A stretch of DNA of 64,000 nucleotides from CAYVHU01 sp964451415. Its GTDB lineage: Bacteria; Pseudomonadota; Alphaproteobacteria; Rhodospirillales; Magnetovibrionaceae. The position numbers were made by a program, and so were the translations under genes. Where the stretch lies: assembly GCA_964451415.1 (NCBI GenBank), contig CAYVHU010000005.1:62001-126000 (forward strand), in the 5' to 3' direction. The first letter of the stretch is position 1; each line of letters opens with the position of its first letter. The notes under the pieces are model-generated. The model saw only the letters and a program-made list of their open reading frames with translations, was not told where the DNA came from and made no database searches. This document shows positions 8,431 through 16,425 of the stretch, in pieces.

Positions 8431-9357
8431 ATGGACGCTTTGATTTCCATTTCCAACCTTTCCAAAACATACGCCAACGGGTTTACGGCTCTTAAGGGCG
8501 TTAGCCTGGATATTCGCCGCGGCGAAATCCTCGCTCTTCTGGGACCGAACGGGGCGGGCAAGACGACGTTGATCAGCATCATCTGCGGAATCGTAAACCC
8601 CACGGGCGGTTCCGTTTCGGTGGCGGGTCATGACATTCTTAGGGATTATCGTTTAACGCGCAGTCTCATCGGTCTGGTGCCTCAGGAAATAACGACCGAC
8701 GCTTTCGAAACTGTTTGGGCGACGGTGAGTTTCAGCCGCGGCCTATTCGGCAAAAAGGCCGATCCCGATCATATTGAAAAAGTGCTCAGGGATTTATCCC
8801 TGTGGGATAAAAAAGACAGCAAAATTATAGAATTGTCCGGCGGCATGAAGCGCCGGATGTTGATTGCGAAGGCCCTTTCGCACGAACCTGAGATTTTGTT
8901 TCTAGACGAGCCGACGGCGGGGGTCGATGTGGAATTGCGCCAGGACATGTGGCGACTTATCCACGGGTTGCGGGTGAAGGGGACGACCATCATTCTGACC
9001 ACCCACTATATTGAGGAAGCGGAAGAAATCGCGGACCGCGTCGGTGTGATCAACAAAGGAGAAATCGTTGTGGTCGAAGACAAGGCCGTGTTGATGCAAA
9101 AACTCGGTAAAAAACAACTTGTTCTCGATTTACAGCAAAACCTATCAAGCGTGCCGGCGGCACTGGCGGCTTTCAGCCTGGAATTGTCTTCCGGTGGGAC
9201 GCAACTGATTTACACCTACGACACCCAGGTCGAACGGACCGGCATCACCGCGCTTTTAAGCGCATTATATGATGCGGGCGTCCAGTTTAGGGACCTCAAC
9301 ACGACGCAAAGTTCGTTGGAGGACATTTTTGTGACCTTGGTGAGGGAATCTCAATGA
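8431..9357 (+). CDS. ABC-2 type transporter, ATP-binding subunit (YadG-like)
   Basis: This is the cytoplasmic ATPase of a two-gene exporter (308 aa). Visible motifs are Walker A GPNGAGKTT (about residues 38-46), signature LSGGMKRRM (about 135-143), Walker B ILFLDEPTAG (about 154-163) and the switch histidine in LTTHYIEEAEE. The C-terminal extension after about residue 220 is typical of the drug/polysaccharide (DRA/YadG) class. The permease start overlaps the stop codon by ATGA, so the two are translationally coupled. The substrate is unknown. Confidence 0.93.
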   Translation: MDALISISNLSKTYANGFTALKGVSLDIRRGEILALLGPNGAGKTTLISIICGIVNPTGGSVSVAGHDILRDYRLTRSLIGLVPQEITTDAFETVWATVSFSRGLFGKKADPDHIEKVLRDLSLWDKKDSKIIELSGGMKRRMLIAKALSHEPEILFLDEPTAGVDVELRQDMWRLIHGLRVKGTTIILTTHYIEEAEEIADRVGVINKGEIVVVEDKAVLMQKLGKKQLVLDLQQNLSSVPAALAAFSLELSSGGTQLIYTYDTQVERTGITALLSALYDAGVQFRDLNTTQSSLEDIFVTLVRESQ

Positions 9358-10115
9358 ACGTGTACGCGGTGAAAGCCATCTATCGTTTTGAAATGTCGCG
9401 GACATGGCGCACCTTGTTTCAAAGCATCGTGTCTCCGGTGATCTCCACGGCGTTGTATTTTGTCGTCTTCGGCTCTGCCATCGGTTCGCGCATTGCGCAA
9501 ATCGACGGCGTTGCGTACGGCTCGTTCATCGTTCCCGGCTTGATTATGCTCTCGGTGCTGACCCAGAGTGTCGCCAATGCCTCGTTTGGAATTTATTTTC
9601 CCAAATTTACCGGCTCGATCTTCGAACTTTTGTCCGCACCCGTTTCCGCATTTGAGATCGTTATTGGGTATGTCGGCGCGGCGGCGACGAAATCCATGAT
9701 TCTCGGTTTGATTATATTGGCCACGGCCGGGTTGTTTGTTCCGCTGCGCATTGACCATCCGGTGTGGATGTTCTCGTTTCTGGTTCTGACATCCTTAAGT
9801 TTTAGCCTTTTTGGGTTTATCGTCGGTATTTGGGCGGATAATTTTGAAAAATTGCAGATTATGCCGATGCTGATCGTGACGCCCCTGGTTTTTCTCGGCG
9901 GCAGTTTTTATTCGGTGAACATGTTGCCGCCGTTCTGGCAGAAAGTGACGCTTTTCAACCCCGTTTTGTATCTTGTAAGTGGCTTTCGCTGGAGCTTTTA
10001 TGAAATTGCCGATGTCAGCGTTGCCATGAGCCTGACCATGGTTATGGTCTTTCTCGCCTTGTGCATGGCCATCGTGTGGTGGATTTTCAAAACGGGCTAC
10101 CACGTCAAAGGCTAG
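9354..10115 (+). CDS. ABC-2 type transporter, permease subunit (YadH-like)
   Basis: A 253-aa integral membrane protein with about six hydrophobic segments and the ABC-2 permease signature region near the end (PMLIVTPLVFLGGSFYSVNMLPP, about residues 168-190, then FNPVLYLVSGFRW). The ATG overlaps the ATPase stop codon (ATGA), so the pair forms one exporter. YadGH-like transporters are widespread and mostly without assigned substrate. The AmpG-like gene follows 14 bp later and is probably in the same transcript. Confidence 0.92.
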   Translation: MNVYAVKAIYRFEMSRTWRTLFQSIVSPVISTALYFVVFGSAIGSRIAQIDGVAYGSFIVPGLIMLSVLTQSVANASFGIYFPKFTGSIFELLSAPVSAFEIVIGYVGAAATKSMILGLIILATAGLFVPLRIDHPVWMFSFLVLTSLSFSLFGFIVGIWADNFEKLQIMPMLIVTPLVFLGGSFYSVNMLPPFWQKVTLFNPVLYLVSGFRWSFYEIADVSVAMSLTMVMVFLALCMAIVWWIFKTGYHVKG

Positions 10116-10129
10116 CGCCGCGGGGACTC

Positions 10130-11692
10130 ATGAGCAATTTTTCGCACAAGGTACGCGCTCCGCGTCGCACATGGTCCCAGAGCATTCGCGCTTTTTTCCA
10201 CCCCAAGGTCGTAACATTGCTGTTTCTCGGGTTTTCATCCGGGGTGCCGATTTTGCTGGTTTTTTCCACGCTGTCGGTATGGCTGCGCGAGGCGGGGGTG
10301 GAACGCGCCACCATCGGCTTCTTCAGTTGGGCGGCACTGGCCTACGGTTTCAAAGTGGTCTGGGCGCCGTTGATCGACAGGTTGCCGGTGCCGGTTCTCG
10401 CGGCGTATCTGGGCCGCCGTCGCGCGTGGTTGCTGGTGTCGCAAGGGATGATTATTGCCGCACTGGGTTTTATGGCGCTAAACGATCCGGCGCGGGGGCT
10501 TGTCATTGTGGCGCTGGGCGCTGTGGCGCTGGCGTTTTCTTCGGCAACCCAGGATATTGTCATCGACGCCTATCGCATCGAGTCTGCGGACGATGACCTG
10601 CAAGGCTTGATGGCGGCGGCTTACATCATGGGCTATCGCATCGGCATGATCGTGGCCGGCGCCGGTGCGTTAGAGCTGGCGGGCTTTCTGGACGTCTTGC
10701 CGGGATATGACTATACGGCATGGCGCGTCACGTATCTGGCCCTTGGTGCGGTGATGGGCGTGGGCGTTTTAACGACGTTCGTTATATCCGAACCCGCCCC
10801 CACCAATGTCGAAGTGGAAAAGTTGGCAGGCGCCGGAGTCTATGGACGCTTTGTGCTGTTGTTCGCCTGTGTGGCGGCGAGTTTTGCCCTCGTTTTCTGG
10901 GGGGGAGCTCAAGTTTTGGGTGCTCTGTCTCGTGCAGGTGGGATGAGCGGTGGCGTGAGCGCTGTTCTCATTCAGGTTTTGCGCCTGGGACTCGCGGTTG
11001 TGGTCGCATTGGGTGTGGGGGGCGTTCTGGTGCGCCTCGGGCTGGTCGCGCGTGCCGTGGCACACGCGACTTACATCGCGCCGTTTTCTGATTTTTTTGC
11101 CCGTTTCGGTCGCGGTGCGATTCTTATTTTGCTGCTGATTGCGACTTATCGTATTGCCGATATCGTGATGGGCGTGATGGCCAATGTGTTTTACGTGGAT
11201 TTAGGCTTTAGCAAACAGGAAATCGGCAGCATCACCAAGTTTTTCGGTTTGGGCATGACCATTTTGGGTGGTTTTGTGGGTGGTTTGTTGACGGTGCGCT
11301 ACGGGGTGTTGAAGATTTTATTTCTGGGCGGCTTCCTGGCTGCCGCCACCAACGTTCTGTTTGCCGCAATGGTGGGGATGGGCCCTAAAATCTGGGTTCT
11401 TGCAGCGGTGGTCAGCGCCGACAATGTTTCCGGCGGCATCGCGGCGGCGGCGTTTGTGGCCTATCTTTCCAGCCTGACATCCCGCCGTTTCACGGCGACG
11501 CAATACGCCCTGTTCAGCTCGCTCATGCTGTTGTTGCCCAAGTTGATTGCGGGGTATTCCGGGGTGGTTGTGGACCGCGTGGGCTATGCGCCGTTTTTTA
11601 TCGGCACGGCCGCGTTGGGTGTTGTGCCTTTGGCGTTGCTTCTGGCGGTGGTTCGCCTGGTTCGTGATGAAACGAAGAACGCTGAAGGGTGA
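10130..11692 (+). CDS. ampG: AmpG-like muropeptide permease (MFS)
   Basis: AmpG imports anhydromuropeptides released from peptidoglycan for recycling. This 520-aa major-facilitator protein has an N-terminal cytosolic leader, then 12-14 hydrophobic helices. Characteristic stretches are LLFLGFSSGVPILLV (helix 1), VWAPLIDRLP, SSATQDIVIDAYRIE (about residues 137-151) and MGYRIGMIVAGA, all matching the AmpG/PAT1-like group. I use the ATG at 10130 (MSNFSHKV), with GGGGA upstream, rather than an upstream ATG inside the permease gene. Assignment to AmpG is good; transport was not tested by any sequence feature beyond family resemblance. Confidence 0.85.
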   Translation: MSNFSHKVRAPRRTWSQSIRAFFHPKVVTLLFLGFSSGVPILLVFSTLSVWLREAGVERATIGFFSWAALAYGFKVVWAPLIDRLPVPVLAAYLGRRRAWLLVSQGMIIAALGFMALNDPARGLVIVALGAVALAFSSATQDIVIDAYRIESADDDLQGLMAAAYIMGYRIGMIVAGAGALELAGFLDVLPGYDYTAWRVTYLALGAVMGVGVLTTFVISEPAPTNVEVEKLAGAGVYGRFVLLFACVAASFALVFWGGAQVLGALSRAGGMSGGVSAVLIQVLRLGLAVVVALGVGGVLVRLGLVARAVAHATYIAPFSDFFARFGRGAILILLLIATYRIADIVMGVMANVFYVDLGFSKQEIGSITKFFGLGMTILGGFVGGLLTVRYGVLKILFLGGFLAAATNVLFAAMVGMGPKIWVLAAVVSADNVSGGIAAAAFVAYLSSLTSRRFTATQYALFSSLMLLLPKLIAGYSGVVVDRVGYAPFFIGTAALGVVPLALLLAVVRLVRDETKNAEG

Positions 11693-11698
11693 AACATG

Positions 11699-11761
11699 AC
11701 GGGCGAGGGCTGAAGGCCCTCGCCCGTATGGTATTTTCAGGACCTGTAAAAGTCCTTTTTT
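11699..11761 (+). terminator. Double hairpin terminator after ampG
   Basis: A strong 11-bp stem (ACGGGCGAGGG with CCCTCGCCCGT, 11699-11727) is followed by a second hairpin (AGGAC...GTCCT, 11739-11756) running into six Ts (11756-11761). The second has the classical rho-independent form for the plus strand. The first, without a T-run, may also serve the convergent cupredoxin gene. Confidence 0.75.
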
Positions 11762-11767
11762 GAGATA

Positions 11768-12241
11768 TTATTTTCGGATGGTGACGGTGCCACGCATGCC
11801 CGATTCATAGTGGCCGGGGATATTGCAATCGAATTCGATGATGTCCGCCGGGCCGGCAAAGGTCCAGACAAACACACCCGTCTTGCCACCCTCGACGCTG
11901 ATGGCGTTAGGGTCTTTGTCCATGGGCTTGCCACTGTCCATCGCTTCTTGCATCTCTACACGGTGGTCGGCTTGCTCGGACACGGTGCCCAGCACAAATT
12001 CATGCTCGAAATCGTCTTTGTTGGTCAGAACGAACTTGACCGTTTCACCGCTTTTGACGTCGATGTTTTCCATACTGAAATGGGTGTCTTGCATCGTGAT
12101 TTTGACGGTGCGTGTTGCTGCGGATGCTTTACCGGGGTGGCCGAACACGAAGGTGTCGGAGGGACTTGCCATGGCCTGAGCGGCGGAAAAACTTAAAACG
12201 ACAGCGAAGAGTGCAGACATAAATATGAATCGAGGTGTCAT
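11768..12241 (-). CDS. Periplasmic cupredoxin-like copper protein
   Basis: This 157-aa protein begins with a signal peptide (MTPRFIFMSALFAVVLSFSA, cleavage probably after AQAMA). It continues with a plastocyanin/azurin-type beta-sandwich. The type 1 copper ligands are visible: His in DFEHEFVLG (about residue 79), Cys in IEFDCNIPGH (about 138), His in the same motif, and Met in ESGMRG (about 149). Such proteins carry electrons or bind copper in the periplasm. It stands alone, convergent with ampG and divergent from the next gene, so the redox partner cannot be named from context. Confidence 0.88.
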   Translation of the reverse strand: MTPRFIFMSALFAVVLSFSAAQAMASPSDTFVFGHPGKASAATRTVKITMQDTHFSMENIDVKSGETVKFVLTNKDDFEHEFVLGTVSEQADHRVEMQEAMDSGKPMDKDPNAISVEGGKTGVFVWTFAGPADIIEFDCNIPGHYESGMRGTVTIRK

Positions 12242-12442
12242 GATTTTCTCTCTCTTTTTACCGTACAGTGCTTCAGTGTTCCTTTTTAAGGATGAGCGAC
12301 GATATACCTTCCAGTAGGGGGAAGCTCAAGGTGTGTTGCTTGCACGAGCAATGGGTTCTTTTTCCACTCTGAGTCCTTTAAGGAAGTCTTGGCGGCACGG
12401 CTATGCACCTGTTAAGCTTTTGGCAAAATGGGAAGGTCAGGT
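12242..12442. promoter_or_regulatory. Divergent intergenic region with short palindromes
   Basis: This 201-bp divergent region between the cupredoxin and the secreted-protein genes must hold both promoters. I see an interrupted palindrome TTGCT-N6-AGCAA at 12336-12351 and a small CTTCC...GGAAG hairpin near 12309-12325. Neither matches a regulator site that I can name with confidence. Confidence 0.25.
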
Positions 12443-13399
12443 ATGATTAAACGCTTTATCAATCCATACTTCGGGGCGGTTTTGTTGTTGTCATTCGCCC
12501 TTCAGGCTCACGCCCAAACCCAGGCGCCGCCGCTGAACAAGCATCGTTACGGATCGTGGTCGCCGTCGAGCACAGATACGAGTCAGGTTCCGCGTGAACA
12601 AAAATTACAGAACCTTATCAATGAATTGAACGCCTTGATCGACGCGGCGCAAAGGGACCGTGCGGCAAACCGTTTGTTTTTGCGGGATCTGAAGGATTTG
12701 ACGGCACGTTACGCCAATCCGTGGAGCCAGCGGGTGCTGTTCGATAATTTCACCGACGGCGATTACACACGTGACCCCGTATGGTCGGTGACGTCAGGCG
12801 ATTATTTCGTTGAACAGGGCTATGGCTTGCGCGCACGCGCCCCTACGGTCCCCGCGACCCGCAACACAAAAAGCCAAAAAATAAGTAAAGAGCAACTAGC
12901 GATATCTCTTTTGGGGGCTGTGTTGTCGGGCGGGGGAAAAAGTGTTGAAACGGCACCGCCGCCCGTGAGACGTGAAAACCCGCGTTCTGCCGTAATCGCA
13001 GCACAGGTACGCTTTGCCAACGCCTTCGCCATCGACTTGCAGTTGAGTTCGTGGAAATCGACGGGTCGTTTCACGCTTGCCGTGACCCAGGGCCTGGGCG
13101 GTGCCGGTTACCGGGTGGTTTATGCTCCGGGAACGCAAAGCAAGCTGGAACTGCTTAAGGTGACGGCCCGTGGGCAGGGTATTGTCGACAGGGCGAACAT
13201 GACTTCCTTAGAGGACAAAAAAATACATAGTCTGCGTTGGACACGTTCGAGCAATGGGACCATGAGTGTCAGCCTTGACGGCAAACGTGTCCTTGGTGCA
13301 CGCGATGTGGGCTTTCGCGATTCCTTCGATGGCGTTTCGCTGAGCAATCAAGGTGCGGACGTAATCGTAAAATCCATTACCGTGTCACAAGTGCCTTAA
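12443..13399 (+). CDS. Secreted protein of unknown function
   Basis: I do not recognise this 318-aa protein. From the ATG at 12443 (GGAAGG 8-9 bp upstream) it has a clear signal peptide ending near ALQAHAQ. Next comes a proline/serine linker and a short helical region rich in Leu/Arg (about residues 45-80). The main domain begins at VLFDNFTDGDYT and VWSVTSGDYFVEQGYG. Its later part (RFTLAVTQGLGGAGYRVVY, SLRWTRSSNGTMSVSLDGKRV) alternates in a way that suggests a beta-sandwich of the concanavalin/lectin-like or 3-keto-disaccharide-hydrolase-like type. That fold idea is inference. A glycine-rich insert with two prolines lies at about 160-180. Confidence 0.75.
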   Translation: MIKRFINPYFGAVLLLSFALQAHAQTQAPPLNKHRYGSWSPSSTDTSQVPREQKLQNLINELNALIDAAQRDRAANRLFLRDLKDLTARYANPWSQRVLFDNFTDGDYTRDPVWSVTSGDYFVEQGYGLRARAPTVPATRNTKSQKISKEQLAISLLGAVLSGGGKSVETAPPPVRRENPRSAVIAAQVRFANAFAIDLQLSSWKSTGRFTLAVTQGLGGAGYRVVYAPGTQSKLELLKVTARGQGIVDRANMTSLEDKKIHSLRWTRSSNGTMSVSLDGKRVLGARDVGFRDSFDGVSLSNQGADVIVKSITVSQVP

Positions 13400-13414
13400 A
13401 TTAAAGGACGCCGA

Positions 13415-15685
13415 TCAGATGGCTTCGTGCGCGGCCAGTGCGGCGAGATTGACCAGATCCGAGACCGTCGCCCCCATGGGGACAATCTGCGCCGGCTTTG
13501 TAAGGCCCAGCAGCAGCGGTCCGATGACGGTTCCGCCGCCCAATTTCTGCATCAGTCCCGATGCGGTCGAAGCCGTATTGAGCCCCGGCATGATCAGAAC
13601 GTTGGCCGTGCCAGACAGGCGGGTAAAGGGGAACACGCGTTTTTGCAATTCGTAATCCAGCGCCACATCGGCGCTCATCTCACCTTCGTATTCGAACGTG
13701 ACGTCCATCGCATCCAGCAAGGTTACAGCGTCGCGCATGTCCTGGGTACGCTCCAGCATGGGATTCCCAAAGTTGGAAAATGACAGCAGTGCCACGCGGG
13801 GTTCCTGGCCCAATTGACGCACCTTGGCGGCGGCATGGCATGTCGCATCTGCCAGATCGCGTGCGTTTGGCGTAATGTTGACGGCCGTGTCGGTCATGAA
13901 CACGGTGCGCCCTTGGGCGATCAGCAGTGTTAAACCGACCGCCGAGCGTTTTTGTGAGACGGGGTCGATGACGCGCGAGATTTCTTGCAATGCCGCATGG
14001 TAATTGCGCGTCAGTCCCGTGACCATGGCATCGGCATCGCCCTGATCGACCATCGAGGCGGCAAACACATTGCGGTTTTGATTGACCAGACGCTGGCAAT
14101 CGCGAAACAAAAGGCCTTGGCGCTGCTGGCGTTCATAAAGGCGGTCCGTGTAACGTTCGGTCGCGTTGGACAATTTAGCATTGATGATGGTCACGCCGTC
14201 GATTGTGGGCAGGCCCAAGTTTTTCATTTTTTCCAGCACTTCTTCTTCGCGGCCCACCAAGGTGGCCGTACCGTAGCCGGCATTGTGAAAAGCGACGGCG
14301 GCGCGGATGGATTTTTCATCCTCTCCTTCGGCGAACACCACATGACGTGGGTTGTTTTTCACCTCTTCGAAAATGGCCTGCAAGGCTGGTGCGGTGGGAT
14401 CGAGACGGGCAGTCAATTCACTTTCGTAAGCCTTCATGTCGATGATGGGACGGCGCGCCACGCCGGTTTCCATGGCCGCGGTCGCGACGGCGATGGGTAC
14501 CGTGGTGATGAGGCGCGGATCGAAGGGGGCCGGGATGATGTATTCAGGCCCGTATTGCAGATGTTTGCCGGAATAGGCGCGATCCACTTCATCGGGCACA
14601 TCTTCGCGCGCCAGGGTCGCGATGGCGTGCGCGGCGGCAACCTTCATGTCGTTGTTGATGGTGGTGGCGCGGACGTCCAGAGCACCGCGAAAAATATAAG
14701 GAAATCCCAGAACGTTGTTGATCTGGTTGGGATAATCGGAACGGCCCGTGGCCATGATGCAATCGGGACGCACCGCTTTGGCGTCTTCGGGCAGAATTTC
14801 GGGGTTCGGGTTGGCCATGGCGAAGATAATGGGATTGTCAGCCATGCTTTTGACCATTTCCGTGCTGAGCGCGCCTTCGACGCTCAGCCCTAAGAACACA
14901 TCGGCCCCCTTCATGGCGTCGCTCAGCGTGCGGGTATCGGTCACGGCGGCATGGGCGGATTTCCATTGGTTCATGCCCGCTTCACGGCCCTGATAGATGA
15001 CGCCTTTTGAATCGCACATGATCGTGTTCTCGGTACGCACGCCGAGGCATTGCGCCAATTCCACACATGCGATCGCCGCTGCGCCCGCACCGTTGACCAC
15101 AACGCGCACGTCGCTTAGGTTGCGTCCGGTCAGGTTGCAGGCGTTGATCAGTCCCGCCGCGGTAATGATGGCGGTGCCGTGCTGGTCGTCATGGAAGACG
15201 GGGATATCCATGAGTTCGCGGAGCTGCTGCTCGATGATGAAGCATTCCGGGGCGCGGATGTCCTCCAGATTGACGCCGCCGAAACTTGCCCCGAGATAGC
15301 GTACACAGTTGACGAATTCATCGACGTCCAGGGTATCGACTTCCAGATCGATGCCGTCGATGTCGGCGAAACGTTTGAACAGTACCGCCTTGCCTTCCAT
15401 TACCGGCTTGGCCGCCTGGGCACCCAGGTTGCCCAGGCCCAAAACGGCGGTGCCGTTGGTGATAATGGCGACCAGATTGCCCTTGGCGGTATAGTCGTAA
15501 GCCAGTTGCGGGTCGCGTTTGATTTCCAGGCACGGTGCGGCGACACCGGGACTGTAGGCCAGGGAAAGATCGCGTTGGGTGGTCAGCGGTTTGGTGGCGC
15601 GGATCGCAATCTTTCCGGGTCGTCCGTTGGCGTGCATCGCCAGGGATTCCCGACCGATAGCGCTTATGGACTCGTCATTATTCAT
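13415..15685 (-). CDS. maeB: NADP-dependent malic enzyme with phosphotransacetylase-like tail
   Basis: MaeB oxidatively decarboxylates malate to pyruvate, linking the TCA cycle with pyruvate and NADPH supply. The 756-aa protein has the malic enzyme N-domain (SLAYSPGVAAPCLEI near residue 42; FHDDQHGTAIITAAGLINA near 160) and the NAD-binding domain (VVNGAGAAAIACVELA). From about residue 430 a phosphate acetyltransferase-like domain follows (FAEGEDEKSIRAA, MVDQGDADAMVTG, IGPLLLGL near the end), which in this family is regulatory rather than catalytic. Length is family-typical. The gene lies 54 bp downstream of a small membrane-protein gene on the same strand. Confidence 0.97.
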   Translation of the reverse strand: MNNDESISAIGRESLAMHANGRPGKIAIRATKPLTTQRDLSLAYSPGVAAPCLEIKRDPQLAYDYTAKGNLVAIITNGTAVLGLGNLGAQAAKPVMEGKAVLFKRFADIDGIDLEVDTLDVDEFVNCVRYLGASFGGVNLEDIRAPECFIIEQQLRELMDIPVFHDDQHGTAIITAAGLINACNLTGRNLSDVRVVVNGAGAAAIACVELAQCLGVRTENTIMCDSKGVIYQGREAGMNQWKSAHAAVTDTRTLSDAMKGADVFLGLSVEGALSTEMVKSMADNPIIFAMANPNPEILPEDAKAVRPDCIMATGRSDYPNQINNVLGFPYIFRGALDVRATTINNDMKVAAAHAIATLAREDVPDEVDRAYSGKHLQYGPEYIIPAPFDPRLITTVPIAVATAAMETGVARRPIIDMKAYESELTARLDPTAPALQAIFEEVKNNPRHVVFAEGEDEKSIRAAVAFHNAGYGTATLVGREEEVLEKMKNLGLPTIDGVTIINAKLSNATERYTDRLYERQQRQGLLFRDCQRLVNQNRNVFAASMVDQGDADAMVTGLTRNYHAALQEISRVIDPVSQKRSAVGLTLLIAQGRTVFMTDTAVNITPNARDLADATCHAAAKVRQLGQEPRVALLSFSNFGNPMLERTQDMRDAVTLLDAMDVTFEYEGEMSADVALDYELQKRVFPFTRLSGTANVLIMPGLNTASTASGLMQKLGGGTVIGPLLLGLTKPAQIVPMGATVSDLVNLAALAAHEAI

Positions 15686-15739
15686 TATGGCCTACGTTTC
15701 ATACTGCAAAGGGGTGAAAACAAAGCGGTGAACACGGTT

Positions 15740-16264
15740 CTAGTTCGTGCGCCGGTGCAGGTGTACGTTGCTCCCGCCATATTGTTCAAGTATTTTCAGC
15801 GCGGTTTGTTCTTGGACCTCGTTCTGACACGCCACCCACAAGATCACGCCGCCCGCGCTGAGTGCGTTGGCGAAGCTTTCCGTATGGGGCGTTGCGGTGA
15901 CTTCATCCAGCAGGTCCTTGGCCACGACGCCTGCCGTGGCCGCGCCGATCACCCCCGCGATCAACGCCGCCGTCGGTCCGCCGGCCAGCAGAATTGCACC
16001 CGAAGCCACCAGGGGACCCTCATATTTGATTTCACCCACCAATGCGCGCAACGCTTCCTTCCAGGGTTTTCCGGGTGACCCCGCCACATCGATGGATTCG
16101 TGGATATCCAGGACCGATAAATCGGTGCGCGTGAAGCCGTTTTCCAAAAGGTGGTGCACGGCGGTCTCAAAACTCAAGCGATCAGCGAATAGGCCCACAG
16201 CTTCGAGGGTGGTTTCGGGGACGGCGATATCGTCTTTCGCAACGGCGCTATTGTTTTCTGCCAT
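15740..16264 (-). CDS. Small glycine/alanine-rich protein of unknown function (YflT-like layout)
   Basis: This 174-aa protein starts with a polar segment. An alpha/beta half-domain follows (VGLFADRLSFETAVHHLLENGF, then DLSVLDIH). A hydrophobic glycine/alanine-rich middle stretch at about residues 85-120 (SGAILLAGGPTAALIAGVIG) may insert in or lie on the membrane, and a second alpha/beta half contains ILWVACQNEVQEQTALKILEQ. This arrangement resembles general-stress YflT/DUF1269-type proteins, but I cannot assign a function. GAGGAGA precedes the ATG. It is upstream of maeB on the same strand and divergent from mutS. Confidence 0.7.
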   Translation of the reverse strand: MAENNSAVAKDDIAVPETTLEAVGLFADRLSFETAVHHLLENGFTRTDLSVLDIHESIDVAGSPGKPWKEALRALVGEIKYEGPLVASGAILLAGGPTAALIAGVIGAATAGVVAKDLLDEVTATPHTESFANALSAGGVILWVACQNEVQEQTALKILEQYGGSNVHLHRRTN

Positions 16265-16425
16265 GCTGACGGCTCTCCTCTTTAGGGTTCGGTCTTATTT
16301 TCAGATATGATAGGCTTCTTGTGTGGTGGGTCCAAGACGCTTTCGCGCTTTGTCGCGGTATGCTGTGCTAAGGTGCGGATACCGAATCTTCATGAACTAC
16401 GAATGATGCTTCCGCACGACAGGCC

